Below, piece after piece: positions 8,012 through 15,958 of a DNA stretch of 64,000 nucleotides. The translations under genes were made by a program, and so were the position numbers. Where the stretch lies: NCBI GenBank assembly GCA_000433035.1, contig FR890815.1:171305-235304 (forward strand). The letters are read 5' to 3'. How positions within the stretch are numbered: position 1 is the stretch's first letter; the number at the start of each line of letters is the position of its first letter. Origin of the DNA: Staphylococcus sp. CAG:324 (GTDB taxonomy: Bacteria; Bacillota_I; Bacilli_A; ML615J-28; CAG-313). The notes beneath the pieces were generated by a model that was not told where the DNA came from, did not search any database, and was given only the letters and a program-made list of their open reading frames with translations.

Positions 8012-8329
8012 ATGAATGATAAGATATTAATAGAATTAAATATAGACGCTAATAATAAGATTGTAATTATAAAAAAACATAATTTTTCTGAAATACATAA
8101 TGATTCTTATATATTATTTTATGCTCTTGTAAATAATTATTTATTAGCTGATAATTCTTTTATAGATGAATGTGGATATTCAATATATTATAGAATTTTT
8201 AATATTCGTAGTTTTTATTCTATTTAAGAATATGTAGAATTATATCAGAAATGTTTAAAGGAAAAAAAGAACGGAAAATTTAATAATAATTTTGAAGATG
8301 AAGAAAATTTTAGGTGTAACCACATGTAA
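8012..8329 (+). pseudogene. Small gene interrupted by an in-frame TAA
   Basis: The reading frame gives 71 codons from ATG 8012 to TAA 8225-8227. It then continues in the same frame for 33 more coding-like codons (EYVELYQKCLKEKKNGKF) to TAA 8327-8329. An intact protein would have about 105 residues. Family not recognised. Either a nonsense mutation or readthrough would explain it; a mutation is simpler. An AAAAGGAGC site lies upstream. Confidence 0.55.
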
Positions 8330-8446
8330 TTATAGAATAAATACTAGTTTAGTAAATAGTATTACAATAAATTTGTGTAAAAAATAAAAAAGATAGAAAT
8401 TTAATTGATTTATTACATATAATATTTATGAAATTTGTCTAAACTA

Positions 8447-8475
8447 TTGGCAAAAAATATTTCAAATGTTAAAAT
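8447..8475 (+). promoter_or_regulatory. Promoter of the broken DUF4143 gene
   Basis: TTGGCA (8447-8452), 17 bp, TAAAAT (8470-8475), about 50 bases before the ATG at 8527. The stretch 8330-8446 shows only a lone TTTGTC half-repeat. Confidence 0.6.
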
Positions 8476-8526
8476 ACTACTGAAAGTTTTAACGCAAATG
8501 ACTAAAGTTTAAGGAGTAATATTAAT

Positions 8527-9798
8527 ATGATTGAAAGAAATTGGTATTTAAATAAACTCATAAAAAGAGCTTGGGATGGTAATATTAAAGTAATTACTGG
8601 TATTAGACGTTGTGGAAAATCAGTTTTGCTATTTGATATATAAAACATACTTACTTGAAAATGGTGTAAAAGAAGAAAATATAATTGAAATAAAATTAGA
8701 TAAAATGGAATTCATTACTTTTCGAAATCCGTTTATGCTATATAAAGAAATAACTAAAACAATTAATAAACCCCCATTAGATAAATATTATTTATTTATT
8801 GATGAAGTTCAAATGGCAATCGAAAAAAAGATAGAAAAAGCGGTGTTACTGCAACTATCTATGATATTTTAAATCAATTTAAAGATAATAAAAATATTGA
8901 TGTTTATGTAACTGGCAGCAATTCAAAAATGTTATCAAAAGATATTTCAACTGAGTTTAGAGGAAGATCTAGCCAAATTCATGTCTTTCCCTTATCTTTT
9001 TCTGAATATTATAATTACATTGGTGGAGATATAAATGAAGCATTAAATAATTATATGATATTAGGAGGAATGCCTGGTATTGTACATGAAAAAACTGCTG
9101 AAGATAAAAAAAGTTATTTAGAAAATTTATTTAATGAAATATATATAAAAGATATTGTAGAAAGAAATAGGATTCAAAGGCCTGACATTTTAAATGATAT
9201 CTTAGACTATTTATCTTCACAAATTTTATCGCTTACTACTAATAATAGAATAGCTAATTCAATATCAACTTTAAAAAAGGAAAAAGTTACATTTGAAATG
9301 GTTTCTAAATATGTCAGTCATACAATTGATTCATTCATTATTAATATGGCTAGAAGATATGATGTGAAAGGAAAAAGTTATTTTGAATATCCTAATAAGT
9401 ATTATTACATTGATAATGGGTTAAGAAATGCTAGATTAAACTTTAGACAAAATGATCCTGGCCATTTAATGGAAAATATATTATATAATGAACTAATTAG
9501 AAGAGGATATAATGTTGATGTTGGAGCAATTCCATTAAGAACACATGATTCATCAGATTATGTTGAAATAGATTTTATTGTAAATAAACTTGATTTTAAG
9601 GTTTATATTCAATCTGCATTTAGAATGGATAATGATGAAAAAATAGTATCAGAAATTAGACCATTAACAATTACAGGTGATTCATTTAAAAAGGTAATTA
9701 TTAGAAATGATATTTTAACCAGTTATTATGATGAGCAAGGAATTCTTCATTGTAAATTTACAGATTTTTTATTAGACAAAATAAATGTTTTAGATTAA
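8527..9798 (+). pseudogene. DUF4143-type AAA ATPase with two frameshifts
   Basis: Three pieces in different frames join into one ATPase. Codons from 8527 give KVITGIRRCGKSVLLFDI (Walker A) and stop near 8641. The second frame resumes with YKTYLLENGVKEENIIEI and carries Walker B YYLFIDEVQ. A further shift in the A-rich stretch near 8826-8840 leads to SGVTATIYDILNQF and on through VYVTGSNSKML to the DUF4143 end. The first break fits loss of TA in ATATATAA; the second fits a 1-bp change in an A-run. It is not translatable as one protein unless the assembly is wrong. Confidence 0.85.
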
Positions 9799-9804
9799 CG
9801 CTAA

Positions 9805-9830
9805 AAGCTGCTCTGATGAGTGGCTTTTTT
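9805..9830 (+). terminator. Terminator after broken ATPase gene
   Basis: AAGCTGCTC pairs with GAGTGGCTT through a TGAT loop, followed by T6. Confidence 0.75.
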
Positions 9831-9833
9831 ATA

Positions 9834-9900
9834 GACAAATTTTTCTTTCAACGTCATAGACTTTATTGCCATAGAATGAACGTTGTATGTTGAATTTGTC
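9834..9900. repeat. Array repeat, copy 5 (short form)
   Basis: At 67 bp this is the most compact copy: GACAAATT, CTTTCAACGTC, TAGACTTTATTGCCATAG, GAACGTTGTATG and TTGAATTTGTC. Confidence 0.8.
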
Positions 9901-10021
9901 TCGCCTAAAATCAACTATATTTAACGATATTTTAATGAGAAATTATTAAAAAACTGCTAAAACCTGTAAAAGCATAAGAAAAACATCAAAAATACTAGAA
10001 ATTGGACAAAAGACTTTTTTA

Positions 10022-10123
10022 ACGTACAAGGCTGGGGTTGTACGTATGAAAGTATATTGTGTACAACAAAAACATTTAAATATATTTAAAACACTTGACA
10101 AATTTAATATTTTAGTCTAAAAT
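10022..10123 (+). promoter_or_regulatory. Hairpin and promoter upstream of second DUF4143 ATPase
   Basis: A perfect 8-bp stem ACGTACAA (10022-10029) / TTGTACGT (10038-10045) holds a GGCTGGGG loop. About 50 bases later lies a strong promoter: TTGACA (10095-10100), 17 bp, TAAAAT (10118-10123). Unlike other units, the hairpin is upstream of the visible promoter, so it may be an operator or part of a separate transcript. The rest of 9901-10153 is AT-rich with no gene. Confidence 0.55.
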
Positions 10124-10153
10124 GGAGTTATATTCCAAAAAGGTCGTGAATTA

Positions 10154-11395
10154 ATGTATATTAGTAGAGTGATTGAAAATACTATAAAAAATTTTTCAAA
10201 TGAATTTTCTGTTATTGTTGTTACAGGTGCTAGACAAGTTGGTAAATCTACATTGCTTCAAATGATTAAAGAAGATGATATGAATTATGTTACTTTAGAT
10301 GATTTAGATGCAAGAACACTGGCAAAAGCAGATCCAAAATATTTTTTAGAACAATATGGATATCCTTTAATTATTGATGAAATACAATATGCTTCAAATT
10401 TATTACCATATATAAAAATAATAGTAGATGAATATCGTTTAAAATCTTTAAAAAATAATACTAAACAAAAAGCTTTGTTCTGGTTAATTGGTTCTCAACA
10501 ATTTAGATTAATGAAAGATGTAAGTGAATCATTAGCGGGTAGAATTGGGGTTTTAAATTTATACTCATTATCTAATAGTGAAATAAATAAAAGCAATGTT
10601 GGTCTATTTAGTCCTAAATTAGATGTTCTTAAAGAAAAACAAAAAAATAGTATTGAAAAGAAAGGTAATGTATTTGAGAGAATATTTAATGGTGGTATGC
10701 CAACTGTTGTAAGTAATATAGCAGAAAGAAATAATTATTTTTCTTCTTATGTTAATACATATATTGAACGAGATGTAAGAGAATTATTAAATGTTGGAAA
10801 AACATTAGAGTTTTATAATTTTATGCAATATATAGCTGTTAGAACTGCCCAAGAATTAAATTATGCTAATATCGCAAAAGAAATAGGAGTAGATTCGAAA
10901 ACAATTAAAAGTTGGATTAGTATATTAGAAGCATCTGGTATAATATATTTATTACAACCATATTATTCTAATGTTTCAAATAGAATCATTAAAGCTCCTA
11001 AATTATATTTTATGGATACTGGATTATGTAGTTATTTAGCAAAATATCCAAATCCTGAAACCTTAGAAGTTGGAGCATTATCTGGAGCAATTTTTGAAAC
11101 ATTTGTTGTGAGTGAAATTATCAAAAACTTTTCAAATTATGGAATAGATCCAAAAATTAATTTGTATTACTATCGTGACAAAGATCAAAAAGAAGTTGAT
11201 TTAGTTTATGTAGAAGGAAATACTTTATATCCAATAGAAATAAAAAAAGGTATAAGTCCAAATAATCTAGATAAAAACTTTAGTGTCTTAAAGAAATACA
11301 GTAATGATGTTAGACCAGGTATTGTTATTTGTTTAACGCAAAAACTACAACCAATAAACAAAGATTGTTGGTTATGCCCAGTTAATTTAATATAA
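10154..11395 (+). CDS. AAA ATPase with C-terminal DUF4143 domain, 413 aa
   Basis: Walker A is VVTGARQVGKSTLL (about residues 22-35) and Walker B PLIIDEIQYA (about 75-84), with sensor-like LFWLIGSQQF. The C-terminal half has winged-helix features (YANIAKEIGVDSKTIKSW) and ends with KEVDLVYVEGNTLYPIEIKKG, the D-E-x-K spacing of a PD-(D/E)xK-like fold. It is intact, unlike its neighbour at 8527, and is only distantly similar to the one at 5708. Function of the family is unresolved. Start chosen at ATG 10154 with AAAGGTCGTG upstream. Confidence 0.9.
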   Translation: MYISRVIENTIKNFSNEFSVIVVTGARQVGKSTLLQMIKEDDMNYVTLDDLDARTLAKADPKYFLEQYGYPLIIDEIQYASNLLPYIKIIVDEYRLKSLKNNTKQKALFWLIGSQQFRLMKDVSESLAGRIGVLNLYSLSNSEINKSNVGLFSPKLDVLKEKQKNSIEKKGNVFERIFNGGMPTVVSNIAERNNYFSSYVNTYIERDVRELLNVGKTLEFYNFMQYIAVRTAQELNYANIAKEIGVDSKTIKSWISILEASGIIYLLQPYYSNVSNRIIKAPKLYFMDTGLCSYLAKYPNPETLEVGALSGAIFETFVVSEIIKNFSNYGIDPKINLYYYRDKDQKEVDLVYVEGNTLYPIEIKKGISPNNLDKNFSVLKKYSNDVRPGIVICLTQKLQPINKDCWLCPVNLI

Positions 11396-11515
11396 TATAT
11401 TGTTTATTAAATGCTAAATTGAAGGTAGAATAGTTTAAAGATTTATTGTTGAATCATCAAATTATAGTTGCAGGTAAATATAAAGTTTGATTGTAACCGG
11501 TCGATATTGAATGAT

Positions 11516-11549
11516 AAAGTGTAGTAATCATGGTTACTGCACTTTTTTA
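11516..11549 (+). terminator. Terminator after second ATPase gene
   Basis: AAAGTGTAGTAA pairs with TTACTGCACTTTTTT through a TCATGG loop. Confidence 0.85.
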
Positions 11550-11573
11550 TATGTGTTTTTGTTTTATATATCT

Positions 11574-11589
11574 AACGTTGAATTTGTTC
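11574..11589. repeat. Right half of an array repeat
   Basis: AACGTTGAATTTGTTC matches the right end of the repeat family; I see no left arm. It is in the expected place between a terminator and the next leader. Confidence 0.45.
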
Positions 11590-11664
11590 ATTTGAATTTT
11601 GAAAAAAACAGGTCAATTTAATGAAAAAAGGGGCATATTGTACTGTATTTGTGTTAAAAAACGA

Positions 11665-11765
11665 TATTTTGTACTATCATTTGAGTTATGAGAAAATAGA
11701 TGTTTGTCATTCGTGCAATAGGGGTTGAATGTTCAATTTTAATAGGTATGGATGACAAACACATA
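11665..11765 (+). promoter_or_regulatory. Conserved hairpin leader
   Basis: The outer stem TTTGTCAT (11703-11710) / ATGACAAA (11752-11759) encloses CAATAGGGG, the palindrome-like TTGAATGTTCAA (11725-11736) and TTTTAATAGGTATG. From TGTATTTGTGTTAAAA onward it aligns base for base with the leader at 7785-7895, although the genes that follow are unrelated. The -10 here is degenerate. Confidence 0.6.
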
Positions 11766-11832
11766 AATTATCACTTTATTGGATAACATAATCTTTTAGT
11801 ATATAGTTTGTTGGAGCAAAGGAGACAGTGCT

Positions 11833-12051
11833 ATGGATATAGAACAAACAAGAAAACAAAGATTAAAGATAATAGATGAAATACCAGATTTAAGATTATT
11901 ATATGAATTACGTAATAGCCTTATAGTCATTTATCCAAATCCTGAAGATTCAGATAAGCATATTTCAATAGTAGAATTACTACTAGAAATAGAGAAAGTA
12001 ATATGGGATAGAATAGATGAAATAGAAAGAAGTGGAGATATTGTTGAATGA
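11833..12051 (+). CDS. Small protein, 72 aa, paralogue of the one at 29388
   Basis: The protein starts MDIEQTRKQRLKIIDEIPDL and is almost entirely helical and charged. It is clearly homologous along its full length to the 72-aa product at 29388-29606, and about 80 bases upstream of both genes also match (TAATTATCACTTTG, TTTAGTATAT). Ribosome site AAAGGAGA. No family recognised. It could be a cassette-borne antitoxin-like or regulatory peptide, but nothing direct shows that. Confidence 0.7.
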   Translation: MDIEQTRKQRLKIIDEIPDLRLLYELRNSLIVIYPNPEDSDKHISIVELLLEIEKVIWDRIDEIERSGDIVE

Positions 12052-12134
12052 TATATTATTATATTCAAACCCGCATATTTGCACCACAATGCAAGGTCTA
12101 TAAGTAGTTTGAAAAATAGCTACTTTTAATAAAA

Positions 12135-12179
12135 ATAAGCATATATTTGATGAAATATCTAGAATATATGCTTTTTTTA
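12135..12179 (+). terminator. Terminator after small gene
   Basis: AAGCATATAT pairs with AATATATGCTTTTTTT. Confidence 0.8.
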
Positions 12180-12286
12180 TGTTCTATAAACAACTTATTG
12201 TCCTTTCTCATATTCGACTATACGCAAGGGTTTGAACCACAAAATACCATTAAAGAAATTATTGGAATAGTGTTTCATACTTGAAT

Positions 12287-13295
12287 TGACAAATTATCAA
12301 ATAATGAATTAGTTGGAAAGATTGAAGAATTACTAATAAAAGTTAGAGAACATGTTTCAACAACTGTCAACACTACTCTTTTATATACTTATATGGAAAT
12401 AGGTAGAGTAATTGCTGAGGATTTAATGCTTCATATCGAGGATAGACAATATGAAGTTAATTTGATAAGGGAATTATCAAAGAAACTGACTAACAAGTAT
12501 GATAGAGTTTTTTCTAAATCCAACATCTATAATATGATATCTTTTTATACAAACTACAATAGTGTCCAATCACTGACTAGCCAACTTATTTGGACACATT
12601 ACTGTGAACTTTTATCAATCAATGATAAAGATAGAAGAACATTTTATGAAAAAGAATGTGTTAATGCTAAATGGAGTGTTAGAGAATTAAAACGTCAAAT
12701 TGCATCATCTTTATATGAAAGATTATTGTTATCTAATGGTGAAAGTAATAAATAAACTATTTTAAATTTAGCTTTAAAAGGAAATGAAATTTCTACACCG
12801 GAAGATATGATTAAGGATCCATATGTATTTGATTTTTTAGGTCTTCTTGAAGATAAACCAATGTTTGAATCTGATTTAGAAAGAGCTTTAGTTATTCATA
12901 TTGAAAAGTTCTTACTTGAACTTGGTAAAGGTTTTATGTTTGTGGGAACACAACAACGTGTAACATATAATAATAGACACTACTATGCTGATATGGTTTT
13001 TTACAATAAGATTCTTAAAGCATATGTTTTAATTGAACTTAAAACCACTCAACTTATGCCAGAAGCTGTTGGTCAATTAAATATGTATTTAAATTACTAT
13101 AAAGCAGAAGTTAATGATGATGGAGATAATGATCCTATTGGAATAATTCTTTATACCGATAAAGGAAATGTAAACTTGGAATATGCATTGGGCGGACTTT
13201 CTAATCAAATATTTGCATCTAAATATATTACTTATATGCCAAATAAAGAAGATATGATTAGACAAGTTGAATTGATTATAGAAAAATCAAAATAA
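12287..13295 (+). pseudogene. YhcG/DUF1016-type nuclease, 5'-truncated and with an in-frame stop
   Basis: The frame opens after a TGA at 12284-12286 with no ATG, GTG or TTG until ATG 12393. The residues before that ATG (LSNNELVGKIEELLIKVREH) already match the start of the YhcG N-terminal domain, so the native start is missing. TAA 12753-12755 then interrupts the same frame, and coding resumes with TILNLALKGNEISTPEDMIK. The C-terminal part is the typical PD-(D/E)xK domain: DPYVFDFLGL, GRHYYADMVFYN-like NNRHYYADMVFYN and YVLIELKT. YhcG proteins occur near restriction systems and mobile elements. Here it looks decayed. Confidence 0.85.
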
Positions 13296-13391
13296 TATAC
13301 TTGCTATGTAATTATTGTAGTAGGTATAAATTATAAATTTTTTTAAATTGATATGTTTCTTCATACAGATATGTTTGGAGTATTATTACTT

Positions 13392-13435
13392 GACATGTTT
13401 CCTTCTACTTCTAATGTTGAATGTTTAATTTGTCT
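13392..13435. repeat. Degenerate array repeat, last copy of the first block
   Basis: GACATGTTTCC at the left and CTAATGTTGAATG with TTAATTTGTC at the right match the family ends, but the centre is largely missing. GATATGTTTC-type words also occur at 13350, 13371 and 13756, on both sides of the structured RNA that follows. Confidence 0.45.
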
Positions 13436-13496
13436 CAATAAAAAATAGTAAAAATATTACAAAATTAGGCAAAAATATGAGTATTTTGAGCTATTT

Positions 13497-13526
13497 TTGA
13501 TAGTTTATTAGTAGACTAGATAAAAT
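13497..13526 (+). promoter_or_regulatory. Promoter of the structured RNA
   Basis: TTGATA (13497-13502), 18-bp spacer, TAAAAT (13521-13526), about 8 bases before the likely RNA start. Confidence 0.5.
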
Positions 13527-13532
13527 GGCTTA

Positions 13533-13742
13533 TTTTTTAAAAAGACTTAATGCTCTTTCAAGGCTAATGTTGAAAGTTAAAAGACACTCGTATATGAGGG
13601 AATATTGATGCCTTTGGACTTTTATAACGTTCAACATAGGGTTATAAGAGTACCAAAGTGTATTAGTTTGGGGAAATATACTAATGAAAATAGAATTAAA
13701 AGCTAGGATTTCTAATGATTTTTAGAGTCCTGGCTATTTTTA
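13533..13742 (+). ncRNA. Candidate free-standing structured RNA with its own terminator
   Basis: About 210 bases contain no ORF but successive stems: CTTTCAA (13555-13561) / TTGAAAG (13570-13576), then CTTTGG (13612-13617) / CCAAAG (13653-13658) enclosing TTATAAC (13622-13628) / GTTATAA (13641-13647), whose loop reads GTTCAACATAG. The transcript ends in a terminator, AGCTAGGA (13701-13708) / TCCTGGCT (13728-13735) plus T-run. The loop words GTTCAA and ATAGGGTT echo the cassette leaders. I cannot assign a known class. Confidence 0.5.
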
Positions 13743-14004
13743 TAATAGATGATGGTTTATTGATATGTTTCCAAAAACATATTTTATATCTTTATCTCAG
13801 GCTTAATTGGATAACATTTTTTTGTAACATTTTCTATTAATGTTTGCTTTTTTATTTTACATAGTGGATTTAATTTAATAAAAATGATAAAATAAAGTAA
13901 AAGTTAACTTAATCAACAATGTTAATTAAAAGTTTAAGCGCTGGGTAATTCTTATTTTTGTTTTTTTAATTTATAATATTAGTGTTCAAGGAGGAAAAAA
14001 CACT
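13743..14004 (+). promoter_or_regulatory. AT-rich region upstream of the RNase III operon
   Basis: No gene is visible. It holds a GATATGTTTCC word at 13756 and ends in an AAGGAGG ribosome site for the gene at 14005. A TATAAT-like element near 13973-13978 is a weak promoter candidate. Confidence 0.3.
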
Positions 14005-14400
14005 ATGTACTACAAGGTGCTTGCTAAATGTGGGCATGTCGGTAGAAACAATTATATAATAAAGTGCTTTTATGTAAAGGCTAATGATGGTGAAGAAGCT
14101 GCTAAGATTGTTAGACAAAAGCCTAGAGTGAAGCATCATCATAAGGATGCTATTAGAGATGTAATTGCTATCGAATTAGAAGAATATCTTACAGGCTTAA
14201 AAATAATGGAAGCAGATATGTACTTCAAAGTACAAAATTCTTCAGATCAACGATTATATAATTGTGTAAAGCAAGAAGACATTTACCCAGAAGAAGACAA
14301 AAAGAAATATAAGAAGCCTAGAAATGGTCAAAGGTTAAGAGCATTGGCAATGGAAAAAGAAATGAAAAAGTATGTTCAAGGAGGATGGATGAATGATTAA
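14005..14400 (+). CDS. Conserved small basic protein, 131 aa, first gene of the RNase III operon
   Basis: The N-terminal half (MYYKVLAKCGHVGRNNYIIK, then FYVKANDGEEAAKIVR and PRVKHHHKDAIRDV) looks like a compact alpha/beta domain with one CGH and a histidine cluster. The tail is lysine/arginine-rich (KKKYKKPRNGQRLR), suggesting nucleic-acid binding. The family has no function I can name. An AAGGAGG site precedes the ATG. It overlaps the next gene by 8 bases, so translation is coupled. Confidence 0.75.
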   Translation: MYYKVLAKCGHVGRNNYIIKCFYVKANDGEEAAKIVRQKPRVKHHHKDAIRDVIAIELEEYLTGLKIMEADMYFKVQNSSDQRLYNCVKQEDIYPEEDKKKYKKPRNGQRLRALAMEKEMKKYVQGGWMND

Positions 14401-15958
14401 TAAGAAAAGAATAGGTAAATATTTAAAAGAACTAAGACTCAAAAAAATAAGAAAGAAAGATGGTAAATCTTTCTCGCAGGAAGATTTAGTTTTAGAATTT
14501 TCAGATAAAGGAATAGATATATCTGTTAACGCTATTGCAGAATGGGAAAGGGGTTCTATATTACCATCTCCTGATAATTTAGAAATGCTTTCTGAAATTT
14601 ATAATAGGACAATAGATGAAATCCTTGACGGTGAAGATAGTAATGATATTGATTATTCTGAAATTTACTTTTTAGCAGATGAACACTGGGGTATGAAGTA
14701 TGATCAAAAAGCTAATTTATATCTAATCCGTAATGAACAAATTAAACTAATTACTTCAAGATTTAAAGAAATGCTACTTATTAGAATTGATAGAGTCTTC
14801 TCTTCTAACGAAGAAAACGAATTTAGATTCTTATTTAATAATTTTTATCATGCATCTACATATGTTGATGAATATACAACTATCGATGTTAATGACCAAT
14901 ATATAAGAGTAAAAGATGCACTTAATGGATTATTAACAGAAATAAGAAATATGAACCCAGAAGAAAAGTATTGGGAGATTCAAAAACTATTTGTGGAAAA
15001 TAAAGAGTTATGGTTTGGATTTCGTCTTGATGTTCTTGATTTAAATAATGAACCTATTTTACAGGAACGATTTAATGATATTGAAGATTGGCAAAAGGAT
15101 ATGCTTTTAGCAATGTTTCAAAATATAGAACCATACGATGAAAATCCATCTGCATTTGGTTCTCGATATTACAAAAATTTTGAAGAAAAAAATGGCGAGT
15201 ATAATCATGAAATGAAAGTAAAAAGTGAAATGAAAGAACTTATTACTCATGGTGCCAGTATTAATAAATATTTTTTTAATGTTAAAAAAGGTTATTATGA
15301 AACACATAGAATCATTGATAGATTAGAAGAATTGTATAATTTATGCTTAAAACCTATTGAAGTTCATCTAGTAGATGAGGAAGGTAAAATTAATGCTTAT
15401 AAAATAGAAAATAATGCTAAAAATAGATTTTTAAATAAGTATTATTTTAGTTTGAGAGGATGTCTTAAGGGCTATGGTTGTGGAAATGACTATTCTGATA
15501 TTGATGAGATATATAAATGGTTTAATACTCATGATGAAGTACCTGAAGAATATTACCTAGAGGAAGCTAAAAAACACAATATTGATATTAATCAAGATAA
15601 GAAGTATTGGATGGCTGACGTTAAAAGATTAGATAGTTCCCTAGAAAAATGTTTGAACGAGTACAAGGCTATTGAAAAATCAATTGCTGAAGGCTTAATT
15701 GAAATAGATAAATTAAAAGAAATGCTTCAATCAGGTGAAAAAGAATATAAGATTCATAAATATGAAATCATTGGCGGAACTGATGAAGAATCAATTAGAG
15801 ATTATATAGAATTTTGGAAATCTAAAATTGATTATAATGAGTACTTAAAAGGAAGAGATAGAGACTTAACTAAGGAATTATTATCTGATTTAGATAAGTT
15901 ATCTTTAGAAGAAATTAAGGGTAAATATTTCGAAATGGAGGTGATTGAGGATGAATAA
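14393..15958 (+). CDS. XRE-type HTH protein with large C-terminal domain, 521 aa
   Basis: Residues 1-80 form an XRE helix-turn-helix (IGKYLKELRLKKIRKKDGKS, SVNAIAEWERGS, IDEILDGE). The remaining 440 residues share a sequence pattern with the next protein: a segment such as KYWEIQKLFVENKELWFGF, and MKELITHGASINKYFFNVKK against FKVMLNSGANVLYKWKSFNN there. The two are probably distant paralogues. The C-terminal 120 residues are a predicted coiled coil (LEKCLNEYKAIEKSIAEGLI). Its size is unusual for a plain repressor. It overlaps both neighbours. Confidence 0.75.
   Translation: MINKKRIGKYLKELRLKKIRKKDGKSFSQEDLVLEFSDKGIDISVNAIAEWERGSILPSPDNLEMLSEIYNRTIDEILDGEDSNDIDYSEIYFLADEHWGMKYDQKANLYLIRNEQIKLITSRFKEMLLIRIDRVFSSNEENEFRFLFNNFYHASTYVDEYTTIDVNDQYIRVKDALNGLLTEIRNMNPEEKYWEIQKLFVENKELWFGFRLDVLDLNNEPILQERFNDIEDWQKDMLLAMFQNIEPYDENPSAFGSRYYKNFEEKNGEYNHEMKVKSEMKELITHGASINKYFFNVKKGYYETHRIIDRLEELYNLCLKPIEVHLVDEEGKINAYKIENNAKNRFLNKYYFSLRGCLKGYGCGNDYSDIDEIYKWFNTHDEVPEEYYLEEAKKHNIDINQDKKYWMADVKRLDSSLEKCLNEYKAIEKSIAEGLIEIDKLKEMLQSGEKEYKIHKYEIIGGTDEESIRDYIEFWKSKIDYNEYLKGRDRDLTKELLSDLDKLSLEEIKGKYFEMEVIEDE

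Noticed and set aside
8225..12755. Stop-codon reassignment as the cause of the in-frame TAAs
   Set aside because: TAA ends nearly all intact genes in the window, so local mutation is simpler.
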